Made by a program: the position numbers and the translations under genes. A DNA stretch of 64,000 nt from Aureococcus anophagefferens. Taxonomy: Eukaryota > Sar > Pelagophyceae > Pelagomonadales > Pelagomonadaceae. Each line of letters begins with the position of its first letter. Positions within the stretch are counted from its first letter, which is position 1. Positions 8,771-17,132 of this stretch are shown in pieces. The notes under the pieces were generated by a model. It did no database searches and was not told the origin of the DNA. It saw nothing but the letters and a program-made list of their open reading frames with translations. The stretch spans positions 3,055,745-3,119,744 of the forward strand of contig NW_008705562.1 of the NCBI RefSeq assembly GCF_000186865.1, written 5' to 3'.

Positions 8771-9661
8771 TTAGTCCGGGGGCGGGCGGAACTCGGGCGC
8801 GCGACGCTTCTCGAAGAGTTCCTCGCGGCGCTCCGGGAGCGCGACGCCGTAGCGCGCCGCGGCGCGCCGGAAGCGCGCCAAGCCCCGCGCGTAGAGCGGC
8901 CCGTCGAACGCGTCGTGGAAGCCCGCCCGCTCCAGGGCCGCCCGCGCGCCGTCGCGCTGCTGGGCCGTGTAGCGGTGGATGCGCGACGTCGACTCCGCGA
9001 GGCGGTGGAGGTCGACTTCGAGCTCCGGCGCGAGCATCGCGTGCAGCGTCCGCACGGATTCGGGAAAGAAGGCCTGCGCGCCGACGAAGAGGAAATCCTC
9101 GTCGAGCCGCCGGAGCGCCTCGTCGAGATCCGAGGGCTCGAGCGGCGCCGCGTCGCCGCAGAGCCGCCCGAGCACCGCCTTGGTCTGGCAGTGCGCGACG
9201 CCGGGGGTGCGCGCATAGGTATCGATGTAGGAGCGGTTCCCGTTTTTCTTCGCGATCCTCGCGAACGCCGCCGCGGCGTCGACGTCGTTGAGGTCCTTGA
9301 AGTCGTGGCCCGCGGGGAACATGGGGTGCGTACGCCCGAAGAAATACGCCGACACGAGGCGATCCGCGGGATCGCGCAGCAACGTCACCGCGATGCCTTT
9401 GAAGGACGGGTCGTAGGGCGTGTGCTGGTGCGAGCCGTCGACGAGCTTCCTCCTACAGTACGTTGGCCAGCTCCTGAGCGTCGGCGGCGCGAGTGATTTT
9501 TTAGTGTCCATGTAGAACTCGGGGCAGCCCACTCGCACGATCGTCGCGCCGAAGGCGGAGCCCGTCTTTTGCACGTGCATCCAAAACAGGCGCGGCCTTT
9601 CGTCTTGTTCATCCGCGGCCGCCGCCAGCAATAGCAGCAGGGCTCGTCGGAGGGCTGTCAT
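8771..9661 (-). CDS. Secretory-pathway sulfotransferase
   Basis: 296 residues from the ATG at 9661. The longer upstream frame lacks support and would cross the divergent gene. MTALRRALLLLLAAAA is a signal peptide or signal anchor. WMHVQKTGSAFG is the 5'-phosphosulfate-binding loop and LLRDPADRLVSAYFF the 3'-phosphate-binding motif of carbohydrate sulfotransferases (Sulfotransfer_2/heparan type). The enzyme should move sulfate from PAPS to glycans in the Golgi; the acceptor is unknown. Many Arg and acidic residues fill the C-terminus. A second, more divergent sulfotransferase-like gene lies at 52613-53794. Confidence 0.8.
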   Translation of the reverse strand: MTALRRALLLLLAAAADEQDERPRLFWMHVQKTGSAFGATIVRVGCPEFYMDTKKSLAPPTLRSWPTYCRRKLVDGSHQHTPYDPSFKGIAVTLLRDPADRLVSAYFFGRTHPMFPAGHDFKDLNDVDAAAAFARIAKKNGNRSYIDTYARTPGVAHCQTKAVLGRLCGDAAPLEPSDLDEALRRLDEDFLFVGAQAFFPESVRTLHAMLAPELEVDLHRLAESTSRIHRYTAQQRDGARAALERAGFHDAFDGPLYARGLARFRRAAARYGVALPERREELFEKRRAPEFRPPPD

Positions 9662-9830
9662 CTCCGACCCATCGTGAGCTGCAAGTGGCTCGCCGGCTGT
9701 CATAACCCATCGTGAGCTGCAAGCCAGTGAAGGAGCACCCACCTTGCAGTCAGATTGCATTCTATCAAAGCGAGCTATGGAGTCGCCGCGCGCGAAGACG
9801 GCGATCGCCGCGGAGAGCAGGAGCCGTCGG

Positions 9831-10637
9831 ATGCCGATGCGGATCTCAAAAGTGCTACTTGCGTTCCTCGCGCTTCCCATCGACGCCTGGCAGGCGCCGC
9901 TGCGACGGCCGCACGCGCTGCGACGGCCGCAGGCGCTGCGCCCGCGGACGACGCTGCCGGCGAGCCCCGAGGACGAGTTCTACGATGCCCAGGAGGAGTA
10001 TGAGACCGCCGCCGCGCGCCTCCGCGCCGCGGAGCGGCGGCTGGCGGCCGCGGCGGACTCGGCGCCGAAGCCGCGGCCCATCGGCGCCAAGTCGCTCGTC
10101 GACCGGTCCGACGCGGGCACGCTCCTCCTCACGGTGCCCGCGTCGGGCCTCACGACCTCGACGCTCTTCGGCCTCGCGTTCTCCGCGGCCTGGTTCAGCG
10201 CCATCGTGCCGGCGACGGCGGCCTTCGTCGCGGCGCGCGCCGTCGCGAGCGCGGCGTTCATGGCGCCCTTCTGGCTCGCCGGGGGCACCGTCGTCAAGTC
10301 GACGCTCCTCGACCCCGCGAAGACGACGACGTTGAGCGTCGGCGAGTACGCCTGGGAGCTCACGCAGAGCGTGGCGGGCGTCGTCGACGTCTCCGAGGAG
10401 ACCGGGCCCACGGAGGACCTGGCCGGGGCGGACGTGGCCGTGACCATCGTCCAGAACGGCGTGCCCTCCTACGCGTGCCGCTTGGTCTCCGCGAACGGCG
10501 TCTGGGGCGTCGGCGACGGCCTCCCGCGGGAGGAGCTCGAGTGGATCGCCAGCGAGATCAACGACCAGCTCGCCTCCTACGCGTCCCGGAGGGAGGAGGC
10601 GGGCGGCGAGATGCCCCGGCCGCTGCCGCCGAAGTAA
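9831..10637 (+). CDS. Plastid-type targeted membrane protein of unknown function
   Basis: About 268 residues from the ATG at 9831 (ATG 9837 is equally possible). MRISKVLLAFLALPIDAWQAP is a signal peptide followed by a cleavage-like DAW.QAP and a basic, transit-like stretch, which resembles the bipartite plastid leaders of stramenopiles with Trp in place of Phe. A heptad-like Glu/Ala helix (EDEFYDAQEEYETAAARLRAA) follows. Two hydrophobic segments lie around SGLTTSTLFGLAFSAAWFSAIVPATAA and AFMAPFWLAGG. A soluble C-terminal domain of ~130 residues completes it. No family is recognised. Its stop lies 3 bp from the stop of the convergent JmjC gene. Confidence 0.6.
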   Translation: MPMRISKVLLAFLALPIDAWQAPLRRPHALRRPQALRPRTTLPASPEDEFYDAQEEYETAAARLRAAERRLAAAADSAPKPRPIGAKSLVDRSDAGTLLLTVPASGLTTSTLFGLAFSAAWFSAIVPATAAFVAARAVASAAFMAPFWLAGGTVVKSTLLDPAKTTTLSVGEYAWELTQSVAGVVDVSEETGPTEDLAGADVAVTIVQNGVPSYACRLVSANGVWGVGDGLPREELEWIASEINDQLASYASRREEAGGEMPRPLPPK

Positions 10638-10640
10638 AAT

Positions 10641-11911
10641 TTAGCCCTCCGCCCGGCCGCGCTTCCGCGCGCGCGCGCCCTTGAACTCGGCCCAGGACGC
10701 GTGGCGGTCCGGCGGCGCGTCGTCGACGTCGAGCTCGAGGAGCTGGCGCGCGAGCTCCGCGGCGCCCGGGTCCGGGAGCGCCGCGATCGCCGCCGCCGCG
10801 CGGTCGCCTGGGCAGGAAAAGAGTGCGAAATTCCCAACTTCAAAGGCTCCGATCTCGGCCTATTCCACTCGTTTCGGCTAATTTCTGGACGAGCGATCAT
10901 CTCTCGGAGCGGCCTCGAAGCGCGGATGCTTTTTCCAGAACGCGCGCGCGCGGAATACTCATGTTGAAGCGAACTTGAATCACTCTTTTCCTGCCCTGGC
11001 GGTCGCGGTTCGACGCGTCGACGAAGTTCGCGGCGACGCCGACCGTCGCGGCGACGTTGGCGACGCGGTGCGGCGCGCCGCCGGGCACGAAGAGCAGGTC
11101 GCCGGGCTCCTGCGTCGCCTCGTAGGGCGCCGGCGCGCCGCCGTCGCCGGGCCCGTCGAAGAGCGGGTCGTCGCCGCCGTCGGCGAAGCGCGGCCGCAGC
11201 CAGGCCGCGTCCGCCGGCCGCCAGATCGTCCATTTCTTTTCGCCGTGCAGCAGGCCCATGCAGAAGTGGGAGGCCACGGCGTCGACGTGCAGCTCGGACG
11301 TCGTGCCGGCCGGTCCCACGAAGAGCGACGGCCAGCAGTCGACGAAGGGCAGATCTTCGCCCTTCGCTTTCTGGAACAAGTCCGCGGCGAGCCAGCGGGG
11401 GACGCGCCAGCGCAGGTTCGTGTTGGTGAGAGACCAGTCGTGGAGGTAGCGCTCTTCCGCGTCGAGGNNNNNNNNNNNNNNNNNNNNNNNNNNNNNNNNN
11501 NNNNNNNNNNNNNNNNNGACGCGCGGCGACGGCGTCGTGCGCGTCGAGGAGGTCGCGCGCGCGGCGCGCGAGGCGCGCGGCGTCCTTCGCGGCGTCCGTC
11601 GCGTCGCCGCGCCGCGCGGCGACGGCCGCCGCGCGCGCGGCGAGGCCCGCGGCCTCCGCGAGGCGGTCGCGGCGCGCGGGGCCGCCGCTCCGCGCGAGCC
11701 ACTCGAGCCAGCGCGCGAGCGCCGCGTCGCGGTCCACGGACGGCCGCGACGACCGGAGCGCCGCGACGCGGTCGTCGACGAGGCGCCGGCAGCCGCCGTC
11801 GCTCGCGTAGAAGGCCGCGAGGTCGCCGGGCGGGCCGGGCGCCGTGCCGGCGCGCGCGCGCGACCGGTACCAGCGCGCGGCGCAGGCCTGCGGCAGCTCG
11901 TCGAGCGTCAT
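10641..11911 (-). CDS. JmjC/cupin-type Fe(II) 2-oxoglutarate oxygenase, two exons
   Basis: Exon 1 is 11911-11007 and exon 2 is 10807-10641, separated by the introner at 10808-11006. A 50-N gap (11468-11517) interrupts exon 1, so the middle is missing and the frame relation across it is unknown. The N-terminus is helical (LDELPQACAARWY...). After the gap comes a JmjC-like core: SELHVDAVASHF (HxD iron ligands), KKWTIWRP, EPGDLLFVPGGAPHRVANV (distal His) and a final ANFVDASN. This order is that of the FIH/TYW5/PSR-like cupin hydroxylases, so a protein or RNA hydroxylase role is inferred. Splicing of the introner joins N-R-D-R to a short basic tail ending in stop 10641-10643. Confidence 0.75.
10808..11006 (-). 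mobile_element. Introner A: family-1 transposon acting as an intron
   Basis: The element body is 10808-10998, flanked by an 8-bp target duplication GCGGTCGC (10800-10807 and 10999-11006). The ends are inverted repeats (GGGCAGGAAAAGAGTG and its complement). Read on the minus strand, the intron starts with the GC of the duplicated target (GCGACCGC), ends CTGCCCAG at 10808, and is 199 bp, exactly element plus one target copy. The exons rejoin in phase 1. The core is about 85-90% like introners B and D by eye but is inverted relative to the gene compared with them. Confidence 0.9.
11468..11517. other. Assembly gap (50 N)
   Basis: Run of 50 N inside the JmjC gene. The true size is unknown. Confidence 0.99.
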
Positions 11912-12052
11912 GAGGAGAGCGCTGGAACCTCGGCTCCCTCGGAGAACAGCAGCATCTCAGCATCTCAATGATGTTTGCCGATGTATCTCCACGAGGCAGC
12001 CCCAAAACAGCTCCAACGCTGTAGCCGCGCCGCGCCGCCCCCAGCCGCTACC

Positions 12053-12748
12053 ATGGGCGACGAGGAGTCGAACTACAAGGTCGAGTACCTGGACCTGCCC
12101 GAGGATTCGACGGAGGAGAAGGAGTTCGTCTGGGTGGCCCGGGCGGGCAAGGCCCGCGTGACCTACAACAGCGGGAGCGTCTACGAGGGCGACTTTAACG
12201 ACGAGAAGATGAAGCACGGCACGGGCAAGTTCGTCTGGATGACCCAGGGCGAGGAGGACGAGGAGCCCAAGCCCCTGGCGACCTACGAGGGCGAGTACGC
12301 CGACGGGAAGCGCAGCGGCGTGGGCACGATGACGTACCCGTCCGGCGACACGTACACGGGCGAGTGGAAGGACAACAAGATGCACGGCACGGGCACCTAC
12401 AAGTACAAGAAGACGGACGACATCTACAGCGGGTCCTTCGTCGACGGCGAGAAGGAGGGCGCGGGCACCTACGAGTTCGGCAAGGACTCGTCGCGCCTCG
12501 ACGGCACGTGGGCCAAGGGCGCGTTCACGTCCGGCGAGTGGCAGTTCAAGGACGCGGGCAACTACCAGGGCACCTTCGAGGGCGGCCAGCCCATCGGGGC
12601 CGGCAAGTTCAACTTCGTCACCGCGGGGGGCATCAAGATCGCCCAGGAGGGCGAGTACAAGTCCGACGCGCCCGTCGACCCGGACGCGGCCGAGGACGCG
12701 GAGCCGCCCGTGCGAACGTGGCACGGCAAGCCCGTCTTCTCCTCCTAG
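12053..12748 (+). CDS. MORN-repeat protein, radial-spoke-head-1-like
   Basis: 231 residues. The ATG at 12053 lies in a strong context (ACCATGG). At least four to five MORN repeats run from about residue 38 to 190 (GSVYEGDFNDEKMKHGTGKF, YEGEYADGKRSGVGTM, YTGEWKDNKMHGTGTY, YSGSFVDGEKEGAGTY, NYQGTFEGGQPIGAGKF). The C-terminus ends ..RTWHGKPVFSS. MORN arrays of this size occur in RSPH1 and related axonemal or plasma-membrane scaffolds. A flagellar role is possible but not provable here. It is divergent to the JmjC gene, with a 141-bp shared spacer. Confidence 0.8.
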   Translation: MGDEESNYKVEYLDLPEDSTEEKEFVWVARAGKARVTYNSGSVYEGDFNDEKMKHGTGKFVWMTQGEEDEEPKPLATYEGEYADGKRSGVGTMTYPSGDTYTGEWKDNKMHGTGTYKYKKTDDIYSGSFVDGEKEGAGTYEFGKDSSRLDGTWAKGAFTSGEWQFKDAGNYQGTFEGGQPIGAGKFNFVTAGGIKIAQEGEYKSDAPVDPDAAEDAEPPVRTWHGKPVFSS

Positions 12749-13266
12749 GCGCGGGGGAGCGGCGCCGGGGCCGCGCGGGGGCGGTACAACCATGTAGATC
12801 ACCCGGGGCTCTCGAGAGCGGCGCACTTCGTTCGCGTGAGGCTCGCGTGGCCTTCGCGGCGCGTCGAGCCCCTGGCCTGGAGTCGCTTACTGCTAGCCCG
12901 GGCCTAGCCGAGACCCACGGGGGAACCGGACTCTCGCTGGGAGGAGCGCCTAGGCGCGTCGCGTCCGGGGTGAGGAACCCCAAAGAGCGCGCTGGTCCAG
13001 CGCTCTCGCTGCCTCGTGGCCGTCTGACGCCGGGGAAGCCTCCGGACCTGCCGCGTCCTCTCGCTCGGTCGACCGAACGGGGTTTCGCGGCCAGGGCAGC
13101 AGGCGGGGCTGCTGGCCCCAGCCCCGGCGCCGCGGCGCGGCTTGGCGGCGGCGTCGAGGCTCGAGCTGTGGAGGCTGTGGAGCACCCTATCCGCCCAGCT
13201 CGTCGCGTGCCCACACGAGAGCCTATCGCAGCTCGTCGTCGCCGCGCACCCACACGACTCGCATCA
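12749..13266. other. 518-bp intergenic region, no gene seen
   Basis: Very GC-rich with many short inverted motifs (for example TCTCGAGAG near 12810 and GGCCTAGCC-like stretches). Open frames through it are overlaps from other frames and lack protein character. It should carry the MORN gene's 3' end and the urea transporter promoter. No tRNA or snRNA fold was recognised. Confidence 0.5.
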
Positions 13267-14253
13267 ATGGCCAGCCTCCGCGCCGCGACGACGCTGCTGC
13301 GCCGCGGCATTTCGCCCATCAGCCCGCGCGGCGCGCGCGGGCTCGCGCAGAAGAGCTCCTGGCAGGACGCGGCCCTCGCGTCGGCGACGCAGTCCATCAA
13401 GGGCGTGGGCCAGGTCGTCTTCCTCGACAAGCCCGCCCAGGGCAACGTCGTCCTCGCGGGCCTCGCCTACGGCGACCCGGCGCTCGCCGTGCTCGCCGCG
13501 GTCGGCGGCGCGTCGGCGACGAGCGCAGCGAGGCTCCTCGACGTCGACCGCGGCTCGGTCGACGCGGGCCTCTGCTCCTACAACGGCGTGCTCGTTGGCT
13601 GCGCCTTCGCCGCGTTCCTGCCCGGCGCGGTCGCGCCCCTCGCCGCGACCGTCGCCGGCGCCGCGGCGACGGCGCCGCTGTCCGCCGTGCTGAAACGGGC
13701 CTGCGGTGCGACGCCGCAGTTCACGCTCGCCTTCAACGCCGTCGCGCTCAGCGCGTTGGCCTACACGAAGCCCTTCGCGGTGCCGCCGCCGCCGGCCGAC
13801 GCGGCCATCGGCTTCGCGGACGTCGCCGCGACGCCGCTCGTGGGCCTGTCGCAGATCTTCGTCGTCGACTCCCCCGTGACGGGCGCCGCGATCGCCGTCG
13901 CCCTCGCCCAGGCCGACACGTCCTACGCGACGCACGCGATCAACGGGTCCGTCGTCGGGTCCGTCGTCGGGCTCGCCGTGGGCGCGGACCCGCACGAGGT
14001 CGTCCACGGCCTCTGGGGCTTCAATTCGGCCCTCACCGCGCTCTCCGTGGCCGTCTTCTTCGAGCCCAGCCGGGCGTCCTACGCCCTCGCCGGCGCCGGC
14101 GCCGCGTCGACGGCCGTGCTCTTCGGCGGCCTCAAGACGGCGCTCGGCGCCTTCGCGGTGCCCGCGCTCACGCTGCCCTTCTGCGCCGCCGCCGCGACGT
14201 GCTACGCGCTCCCCGCCGCGCTCGGCGAAACCGGCGCGCTCCGCCTCAAGTAA
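13267..14253 (+). CDS. Urea transporter (UT family) with a basic N-terminal presequence
   Basis: 328 residues. The N-terminus ASLRAATTLLRRGISPISPR is Arg/Ser-rich and amphipathic, mitochondrial-presequence-like and unusual for a plasma-membrane UT. The rest is strongly hydrophobic with the two-fold UT repeat: GVGQVVFLDKPAQGN then GLCSYNGVLVG in the first half, and GLSQIFVVDSPVTG then HGLWGFNSALTAL in the second. These are the paired motifs of bacterial and animal urea channels. It should pass urea down its gradient. Plasma membrane or mitochondrial inner membrane are both open; the presequence favours an organelle, as an inference. It converges with the DapA gene, with 23 bp between the stops. 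Confidence 0.85.
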   Translation: MASLRAATTLLRRGISPISPRGARGLAQKSSWQDAALASATQSIKGVGQVVFLDKPAQGNVVLAGLAYGDPALAVLAAVGGASATSAARLLDVDRGSVDAGLCSYNGVLVGCAFAAFLPGAVAPLAATVAGAAATAPLSAVLKRACGATPQFTLAFNAVALSALAYTKPFAVPPPPADAAIGFADVAATPLVGLSQIFVVDSPVTGAAIAVALAQADTSYATHAINGSVVGSVVGLAVGADPHEVVHGLWGFNSALTALSVAVFFEPSRASYALAGAGAASTAVLFGGLKTALGAFAVPALTLPFCAAAATCYALPAALGETGALRLK

Positions 14254-14276
14254 CCTTGCGCCCTTACGCGGCATCT

Positions 14277-15611
14277 CTAGACCTCCGTGAGGGAGCCCTC
14301 GGCCTTGTCCATGACCTCGACGAGGGAGTGGAGGCGCGCGACGATGGCCGCGACGGCGTCGTCGTCGACGCCGAAGACGCGGATGTCGACAGACGACGGG
14401 CGCTTGAAGTTGAATTCCGTGTTGAACTGGTCGTTGGGCGACACGTTCAAGTTCGAGAGCTCGAGGTCGCCGCCGCTCGTCTCGATGATGTCGAGCGCCT
14501 GGTTGATGAGGCCCGTGTCGAAGAGGTGGCCCCGGAGCACCAAATCTTTCGACGGCCAGCCGAAGGAGCCCGTCGTCTCCGCGCCGCCCTCGACGCAGGA
14601 CGCCTGCGCGAGCGCGGCGTAGACGCGGTCGTGGAAGTCGAGGTCGAGCGGCGAGAGCGGCGACCGGATGCCGCCCGCGGTCCTGCCCATGCGCTGGAGG
14701 GCCCACTTCACGGGGATCGGGTTCGCCTCGCAGAAGAGGTCGCGGTGGAGCGACTGGAGCGACGCGTCGACCTTCTCCGCGGCGTCGGCGTCGCCCGACC
14801 CCGCGGCCGCCATGACCTGCGCGACGGCCGCGGGCGCGACGTTCGCGGTCACGGAGATGACGCCGTCGCCGCCCTGGGTTACGTAGTCCCGCGCCATGCC
14901 GTCCTCGCCCGAGTACTGGCGGAAGCCCGCGCCGCAGACGGCCCGGAGGGGCCCGACGCGGTTGTTCGCGCCCGTCGCGTCCTTGAGCCCGACGACGTTC
15001 GCGTGCTTGCTCAGCTTCACGGTCGTCTCGACGGTCATGTCGACGCCCGTGCGGCCGGGCACGTTGTAGAGCACAATCGGTAAATCGACGGCGTCGGCGA
15101 CGGCCGTGAAGTGCGCGAGGAGGCCCGCCTGCGACGGTTTCACGTAGTAGGGCGTCACGACCAGCGCCGCGTCCGCGCCGAAGAGCTTCGCCTGCTTCGT
15201 CGCCGCGATGGTCGCCGCCGTGGAGATCGTACCCGTGCCCACGACGATGGGAAGCACGCCGCCGATCTCCTCGCGCGTCGCGGCCATGACCTCCTCCTTC
15301 TCCTCGTTCGTGAGGCACGACGCCTCGCCCGTAGTGCCGAGGATGACGACGCCCGCCGTGCCCTCGGCGACGTGCCACCGCAGGAGCGCCCGGAGCGCGT
15401 CGAGGTCCACGGCGCCGTCGTCGGCCATGGGCGTCGCCAGCGCCACGAGCGACTTGCCGCCGCCGGGCAGAGGCATGGGCCCCCTCGCCATCATCGTCGT
15501 CGACGACCGCGACGACCGCGACGGGCGCAGGGCCCCGAGGCGGCGGGGCGTCGCGTGCGGCCCGAAGGCCGCGCTTTGCGCCGCGAGGATTAGCGCGAGG
15601 AGCACGCGCAT
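14277..15611 (-). CDS. dapA: Plastid dihydrodipicolinate synthase fused to a LOR/SDH-like domain
   Basis: 444 residues. MRVLLALILAAQSAAFGPHATPR is a signal peptide with an SAAF.GP cleavage motif and a transit region, which is bipartite plastid targeting. Residues ~52-340 are a class I aldolase of the DapA family: GTTGEASCL (92-100), YNVPGRTG with Tyr182, and the Schiff-base Lys210 in GLKDATG. DapA condenses pyruvate with aspartate semialdehyde in lysine synthesis. Residues ~350-435 (LRGHLFDTGLINQALDII, GGDLELSNLNV, DIRVFGVDD) resemble the LOR/SDH-type conserved domain seen in lysine-catabolic and arginine-related enzymes, which is not normally fused to DapA. A regulatory role for it is inferred. 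Confidence 0.85.
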   Translation of the reverse strand: MRVLLALILAAQSAAFGPHATPRRLGALRPSRSSRSSTTMMARGPMPLPGGGKSLVALATPMADDGAVDLDALRALLRWHVAEGTAGVVILGTTGEASCLTNEEKEEVMAATREEIGGVLPIVVGTGTISTAATIAATKQAKLFGADAALVVTPYYVKPSQAGLLAHFTAVADAVDLPIVLYNVPGRTGVDMTVETTVKLSKHANVVGLKDATGANNRVGPLRAVCGAGFRQYSGEDGMARDYVTQGGDGVISVTANVAPAAVAQVMAAAGSGDADAAEKVDASLQSLHRDLFCEANPIPVKWALQRMGRTAGGIRSPLSPLDLDFHDRVYAALAQASCVEGGAETTGSFGWPSKDLVLRGHLFDTGLINQALDIIETSGGDLELSNLNVSPNDQFNTEFNFKRPSSVDIRVFGVDDDAVAAIVARLHSLVEVMDKAEGSLTEV

Positions 15612-15766
15612 CAGGTTTTAAAGCTCGAGATCTTGGCGGCTCGGAGCGAGCGCTTCGCCGAAGCGGCGTGCCCCACGACGCCGCGGCAAAAAACACGCGC
15701 TCGGCCCGACCAACCCCAAAAACAGCTGGCGTATCGCGAGACGATGCTTTTTACATCCCCACAATA

Positions 15767-16870
15767 TCAGGACGCCGCCGCCGGGCAGACGAGGCCGCGG
15801 AGGTCCGCGACAACTTGACCCAGGGAGATGCCCGGGTTCTTGCGCGCGTGCTGGTACATGGCGACGCCGAGCACGGAGAAGAAGAAGCCGGCGTACTCCT
15901 GGTCCGTGATGTGGGAGTCGCCGACGACCCAGGTCGACACGATGACGACGCCAAAATTGCGGACGAGCGACGTGATCCGCAGTGTGAGCGCGGACGTCGC
16001 CTGGACCATCAAATTCGTCGCGAGGTTGACGACGACGCCGCCCATGCTCGCCGCCACGAAGGGCAGCGGGTTCGCGGCGACCTTGGCGCAGGCGTCGCCC
16101 ACGTCCTCGAGCAGGAGCGACGTGATCGCGAGCGCGACGATCGCCGCGGGCCCCATGACGAAGAGCCCCTCGACGGACCCAAACTTGCGGTCCACGAGGA
16201 GGATCTGCATCGTGATGAGCTTGATGGCCTCGAAGACCTCGGACGCGAGCATGACCGCGACGCCGTACGCGGACATGTGGACCTCGCCCTGGACGGCGAC
16301 GGCCGTGCCCGCGGAGATGATCAGGATCGACAATACCAGAACCGCGCTCGGCCGCTCGAGGCGGCTCACGAACAATAGGACCATCAGCACCACGGGCGCG
16401 AAGGCCTTCAAGATCTGCACGAAGGCGACGCTGTTGTAGAGGTACGCGACGTTGCCCGTCGTCAAACACAGCGCGAGCGCGGCGCCGATGGGGCCGACGC
16501 GCGTCGCGTAGAACGACGGCGTCATGCCCGCGAGCTGCTCCGACGACGCCAGCCCGGCGTAGAGCGCGCCGCCGCTCAGGCACGTCGACAGGCACAGACC
16601 CATGAGCGACAGGAAGCTGCCGTAGGGAAAGTCGATGTCGACGAGGATGTGCTTATTCAGGAAGATGAGGCAGGGCCCGGCGAGGCAGTAGAGCGCCGTC
16701 GCCGCGACGGCGCGCACGACGCCGCCGAACTTCTTGGGCCGCTCCTCGCGCGGGCTCTTGGGGTTCTCGGCGTCGAGCTCCAACGCCTTGGCGTCGTCGT
16801 CCGTGCGCGGCACCTGGCTGTACTTGCCCTTGGACGACCGCGCGTGCGCCGCGTCCTGCGGCTGCGGCAT
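15767..16870 (-). CDS. Triose-phosphate / nucleotide-sugar transporter family protein
   Basis: 367 residues. A polar N-terminus of ~48 residues precedes about ten hydrophobic helices. FLNKHIL in the first helix and the late LTLRITSLVRNFGVVIVSTWVVGD are the family hallmarks of TPT/NST (drug/metabolite superfamily) carriers; the latter resembles the substrate-site helix of UDP-sugar transporters. There is no plastid leader, so the Golgi/ER membrane is more likely than the plastid. Substrate specificity cannot be read from sequence. It is divergent to the K+ channel gene across a 262-bp spacer. Confidence 0.85.
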   Translation of the reverse strand: MPQPQDAAHARSSKGKYSQVPRTDDDAKALELDAENPKSPREERPKKFGGVVRAVAATALYCLAGPCLIFLNKHILVDIDFPYGSFLSLMGLCLSTCLSGGALYAGLASSEQLAGMTPSFYATRVGPIGAALALCLTTGNVAYLYNSVAFVQILKAFAPVVLMVLLFVSRLERPSAVLVLSILIISAGTAVAVQGEVHMSAYGVAVMLASEVFEAIKLITMQILLVDRKFGSVEGLFVMGPAAIVALAITSLLLEDVGDACAKVAANPLPFVAASMGGVVVNLATNLMVQATSALTLRITSLVRNFGVVIVSTWVVGDSHITDQEYAGFFFSVLGVAMYQHARKNPGISLGQVVADLRGLVCPAAAS

Positions 16871-17132
16871 GGCGGGGTGTGCAGCTGTGGTGTTAATGTG
16901 GCGTCGCGAGCGGTTTCGCAGCTGTGCTGTTCGCTTCGCGTCGCGAGGCGGACGGCGCGGTGCCTCCAGGGCGCGCGTCTCACGATCGTCGTGTCGTCAC
17001 AATTGCCACGGGACTTCAACACCTTTGTTTTACCCCCGAAACGGATGCCTCAGCCCACGATGGCAGCCTTGAGGAGTGTCTGAGGCGTGTTCGTAAACAG
17101 GCGCGGCGATCGTCTGAAGGTGCGCCGAAATA
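16871..17132. promoter_or_regulatory. Divergent intergenic promoter region
   Basis: 262 bp between the start codons of the transporter (minus) and the K+ channel (plus). It must hold both promoters. No clear TATA box is seen; an AT-richer patch lies at about 17000-17040. Confidence 0.4.
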
